NCBI GenBank assembly: GCA_049324315.1
Contig: JBMOKU010000044.1
Coordinates: 1-64,000, forward strand
DNA length: 64,000 bases
From: JBMOKU01 sp049324315
GTDB lineage: Bacteria > Bacillota > Clostridia > Peptostreptococcales > Thermotaleaceae
Direction: 5' to 3'
Positions 28,532 to 37,424 of the stretch are shown one piece after another. A program made the position numbers and the translations under genes. A model generated the notes under the pieces. It was not told where the DNA came from. It ran no database searches and was given only the letters and a program-made list of their open reading frames with translations. Each line of letters opens with the position of its first letter. The stretch's first letter is position 1.

Positions 28532-28660
28532 CTATTTTTTGCTATGCCTTGTACATTCTATTCCAACAACTTGATTTATAGCATTTTTTTTACTTCTTGC
28601 CGGCAGATGAATTACTTGAATATCCGCTCCATCTTTGATTGTCTTTTCATCATATCCCAT
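28532..28660 (-). other. Small ORF (42 residues), possible gene remnant
   Basis: ATG 28660 to TAG 28532 encodes MGYDEKTIKDGADIQVIHLP... . The composition looks protein-like, but there is no good ribosome binding site. It may be the C-terminal remnant of a lost gene between the glycyl radical enzyme and the DUF3798 gene. I do not recognise it. Confidence 0.25.
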
Positions 28661-28674
28661 CTTTTAAGATTTGT

Positions 28675-28713
28675 ATGAACTGGAGAATTCATAGCAATCA
28701 TTCTCCAGTTCAT
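28675..28713 (-). terminator. Long hairpin after the glycyl radical enzyme gene
   Basis: ATGAACTGGAGAAT pairs perfectly with ATTCTCCAGTTCAT (14 bp). The following sequence is A/T-rich without a clean T run, so it may be a terminator or an mRNA-stabilising hairpin. Confidence 0.55.
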
Positions 28714-28737
28714 ATTTAATATAATAGGCTAGATATC

Positions 28738-31119
28738 TTAAAAATCCGTATGCTCACTTCTTGCAATAATTTCATCCTGTAATCCCTTGTTGAGATTATT
28801 AAAGTAATCACTGTATCCTGCAACTCTCACAATCAAATTCTTGTATTTTTCAGGATTTCTTTGAGCATCTCTAAGGGTATCTGCACTAACGATATTAAAT
28901 TGAATATGGTGTCCATCTACTTTGAAATATGCACGGATCAGGTCTTTTAACTTTTCCAGCCCCTCTTGATCCTGTACAATCTGTGGCGTAAATTTTTGAT
29001 TCAGCAGTGTTCCACCCGTTTTCAAATGATCCATCTTGGATGCAGATTTAATGACAGCCGTCGGGCCCTTTTTATCGGCACCTTGGACCGGTGAGATTCC
29101 TTCTGACAATGGTTTCCCTGCTTTTCTGCCATCAGGCGTTGCCCCCACTACCGATCCAAAATAAACATGGCAGGTTGTTGGCAGCATTTCAATCCTGTAG
29201 GTAAAACCTGTGGGTGTTTTTCTACCGTTGACGGCATCATAGAATATATGAAATACTTTCTGCATAATCATATCTGCATAGTCATCGTCATTACCATACT
29301 TTGGCGTCCTATTAAGCATCCACTGCCGCTCTTTTTCATGCCCTTCGAAATCAGCCTCCAGGATATTCAAAAGTTCCTCCATAGTCAGATTTTTTTTGTC
29401 ATATACATGATATTGAATGGCTGATAGGCTATCCGTTATACTGCCAATGCCCACCCCCTGAATATATCTTGAGTTGTATCGGGCACCTCCTGCATTATAA
29501 TCTTTAGCATTTTGGATACAGTCATCAATGATAATGGACAAGAATGGTGCAGGCATATTCTCAGCATACAGCTTTTCAATGATATGATTGCCCCTTATCT
29601 TAATATCTGCAAAATGTTGTACTTGCTTTCTGAACGCTTCAAGCAGTTCTTCCAAGGTGGTGAATTTCTTTGCATCTCCTGTTTCAAGCCCCAGCTTCTT
29701 TCCGGTTCTTGGATCAATGCCATTATGGAGAGTGACTTCCAAGACCTTCACCAGATTAAAATATCCCGTGAGGATAAAGGCTTCCTTGCCAAAACAGCCG
29801 ACTTCCACACAGCCGCTGGTACCGCCGCACCGGGCATCGTCCAGTGCCTTTCCTTGCCTGAGCAGTTCTTCTACCACAGCATCGGTATTAAATACGGATG
29901 GAAAGCCCATCCCTTCCCGTATGACCTCTCCGGCTTTCAGTACAAAATGGTCCGGGTTTTTTCTACTGATTTGTACATTGGTACTGGGCTGCAAAATTCT
30001 CATTTCATCAATAACTTCCAGCAGCAGATAAGAAATTTCATTGACACCATTGCTGCCATCAGGCCGAATGCCTCCGATATTGATGTTGCAGAAGTCTGTA
30101 TAGGTTCCGCTTTCCTGCAATGTAATGCCCACCTTTGGTGGAGCGGGCTGATTATTAAACTTCACCCAGAAGCACTCCAACAGCTCCTTTGCTTGTTCCC
30201 GTGTTAATTTTCCGCTTTCAATTTCTTTTTGATAAAAGGGATAGAGATGTTGATCCAGTTTTCCCGGGCAGAAGGCGTCCCATGTATTTAACTCCGTGAT
30301 TACACCCAAATGTACAAACCAGTATGCCTGTAAAGCTTCATGGAAGGTTCTGGGGGCATGGGCAGGCACATGGCTGCAAATCTCTGCAATCTTTTCCAGC
30401 TCCCTTTTTCTATCAGGATTCTGCTCCTTGTCCGCCAATTCCCTGGCCTTCTCAGCATGTCTTTCAGCGAATCTGATAATCCCGTCGCAGCAGATACCCA
30501 TGGCCTTCAGCTGTTCCTGCTTATCGTAGGCTTCCGGGTCATTAAGATAGTCCAGTTCCTGCATTCTTTTTTCTATATCCTTTTTAAAATCATAAAACCC
30601 TTTCTGATAGATTTTTCCGTCAGCCACCGTATGTCCCGGTGATCTTTGCTCCATAAATTCCGTAAAGATACCTGCCTCATAGCTATCGATCCATTCTTCC
30701 GTCATTTGATTGAAAAGATGATCACGGATGGATTTTTCTTTCCAATAGGGAATGATCTTTTCACGCTGCAGTCTTTTTGTTTCTTCATCTACCCGAAAAA
30801 ATATCTTTTCACGGCTGTCAATAACATCAAAATCTTCTTCCGTATGGCAGCACAATTCAGGATAGGTTGATGCCTGTTGAGGCCCTGGTCCCCTTTCTCC
30901 GACAATTAGTTCTCCATCATTGATGCATATGGTTTTATGCTCTATCACATACTGAAATATTAATGCCCTTAAAACCGGTATGGAAACTTTGCCTCCATAT
31001 TGTCTATGGGCTTCCGTCACCAATACCGCCCTTTCTATGGAAAGTTGTGGAACTGTGGTAACACTTTGTTCTCTAAGCTTTGCAATCCTTTCATTCATGC
31101 CCATTGCTTTTCTAATCAT
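28738..31119 (-). CDS. Glycyl radical enzyme, HypD-like (trans-4-hydroxyproline dehydratase-like)
   Basis: 793 residues, full length for the family. The active-site Cys and base are in GGTSGCVEVG (about 435), where GCVE is typical of glycyl radical dehydratases. The glycyl radical site is RVAGYSDYF near the C-terminus. Long stretches (KPLSEGISPVQGAD, SASKMDHLKTGGTLLNQKF, NTPKYGNDDDYAD-like) agree with what I remember of hydroxyproline dehydratase HypD. No pyrroline-5-carboxylate reductase gene is adjacent, so the substrate is not certain. The activase gene starts just upstream. Decayed prolidase-type peptidases at 34 kb would fit a peptide or proline theme. Confidence 0.85.
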   Translation of the reverse strand: MIRKAMGMNERIAKLREQSVTTVPQLSIERAVLVTEAHRQYGGKVSIPVLRALIFQYVIEHKTICINDGELIVGERGPGPQQASTYPELCCHTEEDFDVIDSREKIFFRVDEETKRLQREKIIPYWKEKSIRDHLFNQMTEEWIDSYEAGIFTEFMEQRSPGHTVADGKIYQKGFYDFKKDIEKRMQELDYLNDPEAYDKQEQLKAMGICCDGIIRFAERHAEKARELADKEQNPDRKRELEKIAEICSHVPAHAPRTFHEALQAYWFVHLGVITELNTWDAFCPGKLDQHLYPFYQKEIESGKLTREQAKELLECFWVKFNNQPAPPKVGITLQESGTYTDFCNINIGGIRPDGSNGVNEISYLLLEVIDEMRILQPSTNVQISRKNPDHFVLKAGEVIREGMGFPSVFNTDAVVEELLRQGKALDDARCGGTSGCVEVGCFGKEAFILTGYFNLVKVLEVTLHNGIDPRTGKKLGLETGDAKKFTTLEELLEAFRKQVQHFADIKIRGNHIIEKLYAENMPAPFLSIIIDDCIQNAKDYNAGGARYNSRYIQGVGIGSITDSLSAIQYHVYDKKNLTMEELLNILEADFEGHEKERQWMLNRTPKYGNDDDYADMIMQKVFHIFYDAVNGRKTPTGFTYRIEMLPTTCHVYFGSVVGATPDGRKAGKPLSEGISPVQGADKKGPTAVIKSASKMDHLKTGGTLLNQKFTPQIVQDQEGLEKLKDLIRAYFKVDGHHIQFNIVSADTLRDAQRNPEKYKNLIVRVAGYSDYFNNLNKGLQDEIIARSEHTDF

Positions 31120-31125
31120 GCAGTA

Positions 31126-32025
31126 TCACCCTCCAATTTTTACATGCAGTCCATGATCTTTTAATTTTCTACAAATCTCATCCAAATCTTTATTTGAAGG
31201 AGGCGGCAACAAAGGAAGCCTATAGCTTTTCCCCAGCCTCTCATATTTGTCCATGGCAATTTTGTGATAGGGCAGTAGATAAACATCCCTTAAATTCAAT
31301 GATGATAGTACTTCCCCCGTCCTTTGAATATTTTCTTCATCATCATTGATTCCCGGTATGATGGGCATACGTATCCATAGGGAACAATGACGGGCCGCAA
31401 GCTGATGTAGATTATTCATTATAGTTTGATTGGATACTCCGGTATACTTTATGTGTTTTTCCTCATCCATGAACTTTACGTCATATAAAAACAAGTCCAC
31501 CTTATCGATAATTCTGGCAAAGGCTTCCAAACCGGCATATCCGGATGTATCCACCACTGTATGGAGCCCCTTTTTATGACAAGCATCCAGCATGCTTTCC
31601 AGGAAATCAATCTGTGACAATGGTTCCCCTCCCGAAAATGTTACACCCCCGCCAGACTGCTCATAAAAAATCTGATCCTTTTCAATCTCACACATCACAT
31701 CGGAAATCGTCAACTTTCTACCTATCAATTCCATGGCTTCTGTCGGACATCTGTCGGCACACAGTCCGCACAAGCTGCACTTTGCTTCCCTTTCCATACC
31801 ATATTCTGAAGAATGCAATGCCCCCCTGGGACAGTTTTCTAAACAATCACCGCATCCAATACATTTTTCTTTTCTAAATACAATTTCTTGCTTATATCCT
31901 TGACTCTCCGGGTTATGGCACCACCAGCAATTTAATGGACATCCCTTTAAAAATATTGTGGTCCGGATACCGGGACCGTCATGTATGGCGTATTTTTGAA
32001 TGTTGAATACAATTCCTTCTTTCAA
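31126..32025 (-). CDS. Glycyl radical enzyme activating enzyme (radical SAM)
   Basis: 299 residues from TTG 32025, chosen because GAGGTG precedes it and because family members begin about KGIVFNIQKYAIHDGPGIRTT. A longer in-frame ORF to 32172 runs into a dispersed repeat and is not part of the gene. The radical SAM cluster motif is CPLNCWWC. Two ferredoxin-like 4Fe-4S motifs follow (CIGCGDCLENCP and CSLCGLCADRCP), then GGEPL and the activase pattern YDVKFMDEEKHIKYTG. It installs the glycyl radical on the neighbouring enzyme. Only about 6 bp separate the two genes. Confidence 0.93.
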   Translation of the reverse strand: MKEGIVFNIQKYAIHDGPGIRTTIFLKGCPLNCWWCHNPESQGYKQEIVFRKEKCIGCGDCLENCPRGALHSSEYGMEREAKCSLCGLCADRCPTEAMELIGRKLTISDVMCEIEKDQIFYEQSGGGVTFSGGEPLSQIDFLESMLDACHKKGLHTVVDTSGYAGLEAFARIIDKVDLFLYDVKFMDEEKHIKYTGVSNQTIMNNLHQLAARHCSLWIRMPIIPGINDDEENIQRTGEVLSSLNLRDVYLLPYHKIAMDKYERLGKSYRLPLLPPPSNKDLDEICRKLKDHGLHVKIGG

Positions 32026-32108
32026 AGTATCACCTCTATGGTTATTAGGGACGAGCCTTGGGACTGTTGCACAACATGTAAATGATGCGTCATAACATGG
32101 GTGTTGAT

Positions 32109-32240
32109 TATAAAATATAACGGGCGGGCAGGCGTGGAAACCTGCCCCTACGTGTCCATACTCATCAATCAACGTAGGGGGCGGTTTCCATGCCGTCCCG
32201 GGTTTTCAATGTCACATCAATCTACTTTTGCGACACTCCC
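32109..32240 (-). repeat. MITE-like dispersed repeat, copy 1 (inverted relative to copy 2)
   Basis: This ~130-bp element is the reverse complement of 40491-40612. It runs from taaaatataacggg to gcgacactccc and contains two internal quasi-palindromic halves (gcaggcgtggaaacctgc and ggcggtttccatgccg). It lies between the sigma-54 promoter and the activase start codon, so it is transcribed as leader. It carries no transposase. Confidence 0.85.
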
Positions 32241-32390
32241 AAGGTTTTTTCCCTTTTTATGATTTATAGGGGGAATCGTTCGGTGCTTTTTGACTTTTCC
32301 TTTGACGCTGCAGTCATTTGACAGATAGAAACCGGCTCCTATAAGTAGGATCTGTAATACAACCGTACTTAAGACATCAACAGCAATGAT

Positions 32391-32406
32391 TGCAATTCTT
32401 ATGCCA
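32391..32406 (-). promoter_or_regulatory. Sigma-54 (-24/-12) promoter for the glycyl radical enzyme operon
   Basis: TGGCATAAGAATTGCA has the invariant GG and GC dinucleotides with exactly 10 bases between them. It faces the activase gene and sits next to a sigma-54 activator gene. Confidence 0.8.
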
Positions 32407-32473
32407 ACTTTTTACAATCCAATTTTTCGAATATTCGTTGAATTTTCAGGTCTTCACATATGTCTTTTCTGCA

Positions 32474-32508
32474 TAAAAATAAGACGTCCCAAAATCAGGA
32501 CGTCTTTT
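32474..32508 (-). terminator. Terminator after the sigma-54 activator gene
   Basis: AAGACGTCC and GGACGTCTT form a perfect 9-bp stem followed by TATTTTTAT on the minus strand. Confidence 0.8.
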
Positions 32509-32527
32509 CCACCATATTTCCGACATT

Positions 32528-32543
32528 GTCTCAGAATTGAGAC
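32528..32543. promoter_or_regulatory. Palindrome GTCTCA-N4-TGAGAC, candidate activator-binding (UAS) site
   Basis: A perfect 6+6 bp inverted repeat about 120 bp upstream of the -24 element, directly behind the activator gene's stop codon. This is a typical distance for enhancer sites of sigma-54 activators. Confidence 0.55.
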
Positions 32544-32545
32544 CA

Positions 32546-33991
32546 TTACTTCATGATAACATGCCAGCTGATATGATACTTTTTGATCTTATTGTGTAAT
32601 GTTTGCCTAGGTACATTCAAGAGTCTTGCCGCCTTAGCGCAGTTTCCGTTTGCCTTCCGTATGGCCTTTTCAATTAATTCTATTTCGTACTGCTCCAATG
32701 CTTCATGCAAGGGCATATCCTTTTCTTCGTCGGATGATTCCTCTTTGCTTTTCATTACTAATGCTTTGATGGGATAACATATATTTGCAGGCAAATCTTC
32801 CGTTCTAATTATATTTCCATCTGCAAAGTTCATGATACTTTCGATACTGTATTTGAGCTCCCGTATATTCCCAGGCCAATCATAAGCCTGAAATATCTGC
32901 ATGACCTCAGGATCAACCTTACGAATGCTTTTATATAATTTATCGTTGTATTGCTGTATAAAATAATCTACCAACACGGGAACATCTTCTTTTCGCTCTC
33001 TTAAAGGCGGAATATTTAATGAAATCACATTTAATCGATAGTATAAATCCTCTCTTAGGATTTTTTTCTCCACGATAGACAAGGGTGGTTCATTGGTAGC
33101 TGCAATAATCCGTACATCTACCGAAGCTGTCTTGGTCCCCCCTATTCTTCTGACAATCCCATCTTGCAGTACTCTCAGCAGCTTCCCCTGCAATTCTATG
33201 TCCATGGAGTTAATTTCATCTAAGAACAGTGTTCCTCCATCAGCCAATTCAAAAAGTCCTGGCTTCTCTTTGGCACCGGTAAAACTGCCCGCCGACGTGC
33301 CGAACAATATACTCTCCAATAAAGACTTGGGAATGGCTGCACAGTTTTGAGCGATAAAAGGTCTGTTTTTCCTCATTCTACTGGCATTATGCAGCGCTTG
33401 CACAAATAATTCCTTACCTGTCCCTGTTTCCCCATAGATGAATACGGGAGAGCTGCTATCTGCAATTTTTATTACTTTCTCTTTTAATGCTTTGATCAGA
33501 TGACTGGTTCCTATGATATCTTTAAGGCTATATATGGTCCCATTTCCTCTAAAAGCTTTGTCATTCGTTTCCCGTTTAAATAATTCTTTTTGCAGCGATA
33601 TAATCTTTTCGGACAATTCCTTTACTTGTGTCAGGTCTCGATAAATTTCCAGTGCTCCAATAAGCTGGTTGTTTTTCATCAATGGAATGGTTGACGTCAG
33701 CGTAGAAACCTTTTTGCCTCGAAAGTTCATATAGGTCTGTATATAGTCGATCATGGCTTCTTTTGTCCTCAACACCCGGTAAAAGGTACTGGTTTCGGGG
33801 GTCAGATCCGGGAAAATGTCCAGTATATTTTTACCTATGGCTTCCTTTTCTGTGATGCCAGCTATATTTGTTGCCGGTTCGTTATAGAATGTCACATTGG
33901 CCTGCGTATCTACAACCAGTATTCCCTCATCTAAATGTTCCAATATGGATTTTAGAAGATACTTATGATCCATCCTCCTCCCCCTTTCCAT
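32546..33991 (-). CDS. PAS domain-containing sigma-54-dependent transcriptional activator
   Basis: 481 residues. An N-terminal PAS domain (about 10-125) precedes an AAA+ domain with Walker A GETGTGKE, the sigma-54 contact loop SFTGA (SAGSFTGAKEKPGLF), GGTLFLDEI and an arginine-finger region (REDLYYRLNVI). A Fis-type helix-turn-helix ends the protein (NCAKAARLLNVPRQTLHNKIKKY). ATG 33991 was kept; an in-frame ATG seven codons later (MDHKYLL) lies close behind GGGGGAGG and is possible. It probably activates the -24/-12 promoter at 32.4 kb and so the glycyl radical enzyme. The PAS ligand is unknown. Confidence 0.92.
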   Translation of the reverse strand: MERGRRMDHKYLLKSILEHLDEGILVVDTQANVTFYNEPATNIAGITEKEAIGKNILDIFPDLTPETSTFYRVLRTKEAMIDYIQTYMNFRGKKVSTLTSTIPLMKNNQLIGALEIYRDLTQVKELSEKIISLQKELFKRETNDKAFRGNGTIYSLKDIIGTSHLIKALKEKVIKIADSSSPVFIYGETGTGKELFVQALHNASRMRKNRPFIAQNCAAIPKSLLESILFGTSAGSFTGAKEKPGLFELADGGTLFLDEINSMDIELQGKLLRVLQDGIVRRIGGTKTASVDVRIIAATNEPPLSIVEKKILREDLYYRLNVISLNIPPLRERKEDVPVLVDYFIQQYNDKLYKSIRKVDPEVMQIFQAYDWPGNIRELKYSIESIMNFADGNIIRTEDLPANICYPIKALVMKSKEESSDEEKDMPLHEALEQYEIELIEKAIRKANGNCAKAARLLNVPRQTLHNKIKKYHISWHVIMK

Positions 33992-34050
33992 TGCTTCCCA
34001 TGTTATTTAAAAAAATACATTTTGTTGATACCACTATCATATATCAGATA

Positions 34051-34206
34051 TTATTGAATGACAATCATCTCCTTTGTTGCTTGATTAAGTATTTCTGTGC
34101 CATGAATACCTATTCATACAATATCCTCGATCCTCATGCCGAATTTACCCGGCAGATATATTCCCGGTTCTATGCTGAATGCCATCCCTTTCTCTAACGT
34201 TCTTTT
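34051..34206 (-). pseudogene. Remnant of an M24 (Xaa-Pro dipeptidase-like) peptidase, C-terminus
   Basis: The minus strand reads GMAFSIEPGIYLPGKFGMRIEDIV, cut here by an in-frame TGA at 34114-34116, then IGIHGTEILNQATKEMIVIQ and stop. EPGIYLPG and RIED are the metal-binding C-terminal signature of M24 peptidases. It follows directly on the next M24 fragment. Confidence 0.85.
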
Positions 34207-34660
34207 AAATGATCAGCAATTCCCGTGGTGCATCTGTCAGTATTTCATATCCATTTTCCTTTATCAGCACCATATCTTCTATTCTTACGCCGCCCCAATT
34301 GGGAATATATATCCCCGGCTCCACCGTTACAACACCGTTTTTTTCAAGAACATCTTTTGAAACAGGACCCATAAAGGGTCTTTCGTGAACAAATAATCCC
34401 ACACCATGGTCCAGACCACTATAGTGATAATCTAAATACCCTGTATCTACAAAGATTTCCTTTGCCTCCTCATAGGACATTGTTCCGGGAATTCCAGCCT
34501 TAATAGACTCAATGGCTGCCATATCAACCAACTCCTTTCTAAGTCCGTAAAAATGCGGCATATTAAGAAGCCCTAAAAAGTACGGGGGCGGCTGCTCCAG
34601 TGTAATTTCCTTAGAATGGATACCATTAACAATACTTGTTTTTTCTCACAATAACGCCCC
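34205..34660 (-). pseudogene. Truncated M24 (Xaa-Pro aminopeptidase/creatinase-like) peptidase
   Basis: The intact C-terminal frame (ATG 34561 to 34205, 118 residues) has the M24 signatures GLDHGVGLFVHERP, TVEPGIYIPNWGGVRIEDMV and a terminal PRELLII. The frame continues upstream of that ATG (KEITLEQPPPPYFLGLLN) to about 34630. There a shift of frame, then stops, separate it from a further family-like piece (GVIVRKNKYC). The N-terminal half of the fold and several metal ligands are missing, so the product should be inactive. Confidence 0.8.
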
Positions 34661-35141
34661 CTTTTCATCACAAAATAATTATAAGCTGTTCTTTTTCTCT
34701 ATCCTTATGTCAAAGCCAATGGGCCATGGGCACCCCCCTATTTTTAGGACATCACCTTTTTTATGAATCATGCTATACGCAATTCGTCATCTATAGTAAA
34801 TCCAGAAATACGCGAAAACTTTTTGTGAATATTCATAATGTTTTACAATTTATATGCCAGTTCTTTACTGCCTCAAGCATATTGGAATAGCTTCGTTGTC
34901 TAGTATAGAATAAAAAAAGTCCCAATTTAAGGACAAAATCGGACTCATTTTCGGGACGTTGTATTACTATTTTTACTTAATGGATTCTACGGGATAAAAT
35001 AGCTTTATTTCAAAAGATTCATTCTTTTTTCCTCAATATATTTTAAAAAATTTACATATTTTATTTTATCTATCGACCTTTTGGAGACGAAGTCCTGTTA
35101 CAATAAAACTATATATCCATATAAGGAGTTGAAGTCGTAGC
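34661..35141. other. Intergenic stretch without a recognisable gene
   Basis: About 480 bp of AT-rich DNA between the peptidase remnant and hutG. I see only short hairpin-forming pieces (GTCC/GGAC around 34920-34935) and an AT-rich promoter-like area before hutG (tacaat near 35098-35103). Confidence 0.5.
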
Positions 35142-36155
35142 ATGTTCGATATAAACTACAAACCTATTGATCCTACAGTATGGCAAGGACGTATTGACAG
35201 TGAAACGAATTTTGATGCCTTTCGATGGCATCAGTGGGTAGAAGCTATTGATCTAAGACAAGATGGCCTTACACCTTTTACGGGCAGATTAGGTTTTGCT
35301 TTCATAGGTTTCTGTTGCGATGAAGGCGTTAAAAGAAATAAAGGTAGAGCTGGTGCAGCCAAGGGCCCAGGAAGCATCCGAAAGGAGTTAACTAATCTCC
35401 CATGTCGATTTACAAAGGATGTAAGGCTATATGATGCTGGGAATGTTTATTGTGAGAATATCTCCTTGGAAGAAAGTCAGGCAATACTTTCAAAGGCAGT
35501 TGCAAAGATCCTTGAACTGAATCTTTTTCCCATCGTCCTGGGTGGTGGTCATGAAATAGCCTTTGGCCATTATAACGGAATCTTAAATTTTCTGCGTCAA
35601 AATCAGCCAAAACCCAGAATTGGCATCATCAATTTTGATGCTCATTTTGATCTTCGTCCCTATCCCCACGGCGGCAGTTCAGGAACCATGTTTAGACAGA
35701 TTGCAGATCTATGTCATGAACAGGATCTCCTCTATGCATATCTTTGTGTGGGCATTCAGAAATACAGCAATACCGTTGATTTGTTCAAAACCGCAGATGT
35801 ACTGGGTGCGGACTACATTTTGGCGAAGGATATTTCAGCCGGTGATCAATGGAACGTACTGGAGAAAATGGATGCTTTCATAAAGCACAAAGACCATATT
35901 TATGTAACGATTTGTTCCGATGTTTTCTCTTCCGCTTTTGCACCTGGTGTCAGCGCAACACAACCGCTAGGATTGGATCCCGAGATAGTATTAAAATATC
36001 TTAAATATATCTTCCGTTCAAATAAAGTCATTAGTTTTGATATCGCTGAGGTTTCACCGCGATTTGACCAGGATAATACTACGGCAAATCTGGCGAAGGT
36101 CTTAATCTTCTCTGTTATCAATACCCTATGTGAAATGCATGATTTGTCCCTTTGA
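35142..36155 (+). CDS. hutG: Formimidoylglutamase (arginase/agmatinase family)
   Basis: 337 residues, usual family length. Manganese-binding motifs of the ureohydrolase fold appear in order: GGGHE (about 132), INFDAHFDLRPY (about 160), SDVFSSAFAPGVSA (about 265) and ISFDIAEVSPRFD. The spacing and the SDVFSSAFAPGVSATQP block fit HutG, which converts N-formimidoyl-L-glutamate to glutamate and formamide in histidine breakdown. No other hut genes are nearby, so it is an orphan. AAGGAG precedes the ATG. Confidence 0.85.
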   Translation: MFDINYKPIDPTVWQGRIDSETNFDAFRWHQWVEAIDLRQDGLTPFTGRLGFAFIGFCCDEGVKRNKGRAGAAKGPGSIRKELTNLPCRFTKDVRLYDAGNVYCENISLEESQAILSKAVAKILELNLFPIVLGGGHEIAFGHYNGILNFLRQNQPKPRIGIINFDAHFDLRPYPHGGSSGTMFRQIADLCHEQDLLYAYLCVGIQKYSNTVDLFKTADVLGADYILAKDISAGDQWNVLEKMDAFIKHKDHIYVTICSDVFSSAFAPGVSATQPLGLDPEIVLKYLKYIFRSNKVISFDIAEVSPRFDQDNTTANLAKVLIFSVINTLCEMHDLSL

Positions 36156-36312
36156 AAAAAAGGGGCTTTTTTTATCTTAAAAACAAGCATGTACAGGCAT
36201 CTCAAAATATTCTATTTCTTTTTCTCTGCTTAGAAAAGCGGCGGATATTTTATAGAATACCTCTTTTCTGTACAAACTAATAAATATAAATTTTTTTATG
36301 AACGTCCCGCAA

Positions 36313-36328
36313 TGTGACATAAATCATA
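36313..36328 (+). promoter_or_regulatory. FNR/CRP-type site 1, centred 29.5 bp before the -10 box
   Basis: TGTGACATAAATCATA precedes the -10 box TATCAT (36350-36355), which puts its centre at about -41.5, the class II activator position. It drives 36394-37258. Confidence 0.65.
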
Positions 36329-36393
36329 GAATGCCCCTTTTAAAAATCGTATCATAGTATTAGAAAATATAAGAACAAAGGAGCGTTTCAACA

Positions 36394-37056
36394 ATGAGCA
36401 GATTTTTAGGACCTATTCATTATTGGCTTTTCAATAAAATCCAATTACATGAAAAACTGGAGGTAGATTTGGTTTCTCATTTCGAGGACAAATATGGAGA
36501 TGAGATTGGGGCCTTTACACAGCAAATGACCCAGCGTTTTGGCTCCCCCATCGGAGATAAACCACTGGAAGCACTCATTGATCAAGGAAATATTCACGGC
36601 TGGCTGCAGGAAAGAATCACCATAGCTGAAACAAGACACGCCGCTATCCTAACCCAGATATTTGACCGCTATGGTCAGGAAGCAATCAATGATGCCATCT
36701 CTATTTATGCGGAACAAGGTAATCGCTGCGGTATGGATGCCAGAGATAAAGAAGATGTAGATAATGCCATGGGACTGTATAAGGCTTTAAACAATTACAT
36801 TCTTGAAGGGATGCCTTGTGACAATGTCAATAATATTACGACTGCAGAACCCGATAAGCTGGAATGGGATATTACACGATGCCTGCATAGAAGATATTGG
36901 GATGAAGTAAATGCAAACCCTGAAGTCTTTTATGGTCTGCGGGCCGCATGGGTAAAGGCATTTATAGAAGGTGCTAATAGCGCTTATACGTATCAGGTGC
37001 AGCCAAAGAGTCTCCGTGGAGAAACAATATTCACCCATCAAATCTTAAAAAAATAA
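36394..37056 (+). CDS. Conserved protein of unknown function, possibly ATC hydrolase-like
   Basis: 220 residues, soluble, with an AAAGGAG ribosome binding site. The C-terminal third (CLHRRYWDEVNANPEVFYGLRAAWVKAFIEG, then SLRGETIFTHQI) weakly recalls the L-2-amino-thiazoline-4-carboxylic acid hydrolase family. The N-terminal two thirds are helical with several His and Glu pairs. It is followed 16 bp later by a DUF1858 protein. Its promoter has an FNR-type site, as do RIC and FprA, so a role in anaerobic or nitrosative-stress physiology is likely. No specific function can be assigned. Confidence 0.75.
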   Translation: MSRFLGPIHYWLFNKIQLHEKLEVDLVSHFEDKYGDEIGAFTQQMTQRFGSPIGDKPLEALIDQGNIHGWLQERITIAETRHAAILTQIFDRYGQEAINDAISIYAEQGNRCGMDARDKEDVDNAMGLYKALNNYILEGMPCDNVNNITTAEPDKLEWDITRCLHRRYWDEVNANPEVFYGLRAAWVKAFIEGANSAYTYQVQPKSLRGETIFTHQILKK

Positions 37057-37072
37057 TGGAGGAGGAATAAAT

Positions 37073-37258
37073 ATGAAAATTACAAGAGAAACATTGATCA
37101 GCGATGCACTAAGATTGAATCCTAAATCAGCAGAAATCCTTATGAGACATGGTATGGGATGCTTAGGCTGCCCTTCATCTCAGATGGAGTCCTTAGGACA
37201 AGCTGCAGAGATTCATGGGATTGATTTAGAAAAGCTGCTTGAAGAATTAAATAAGTAA
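37073..37258 (+). CDS. DUF1858 / hybrid-cluster-associated redox disulfide protein
   Basis: 61 residues: ISDALRLNPKSAEILMRHGMGCLGCPSSQMESL has the CxxC (CLGC) of the DUF1858 family, a small helical domain linked to hybrid-cluster protein and nitric-oxide stress genes and also found at the N-terminus of RIC proteins. GGAGGAG precedes the ATG. It forms an operon with the gene upstream and is closed by a terminator. Confidence 0.88.
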   Translation: MKITRETLISDALRLNPKSAEILMRHGMGCLGCPSSQMESLGQAAEIHGIDLEKLLEELNK

Positions 37259-37265
37259 AAAATAG

Positions 37266-37302
37266 AAAGCTGCTGTTCATGGTAAAGGACAGCAGCTTTT
37301 TA
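37266..37302 (+). terminator. Terminator after the DUF1858 gene
   Basis: AAAGCTGCTGT and ACAGCAGCTTT form an 11-bp perfect stem followed by TTATC. Confidence 0.8.
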
Positions 37303-37424
37303 TCTGATAATTCATACATAAAAAGAAGAATTCCCTTCATCGTCTAAAACCTGTATAATAGTATTGGATAGTAATGCTGTATCAAATAGACCTTGATCTG
37401 TAATTCAGTTATGGGGGAATCAAT

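Noticed and set aside
32026..32172. Upstream extension of the activase ORF
   Set aside because: The added 49 codons fall partly in the dispersed repeat, and the same peptide (GFHACP) is encoded by the other repeat copy. Homologues start at the TTG at 32025, which has a good ribosome binding site.
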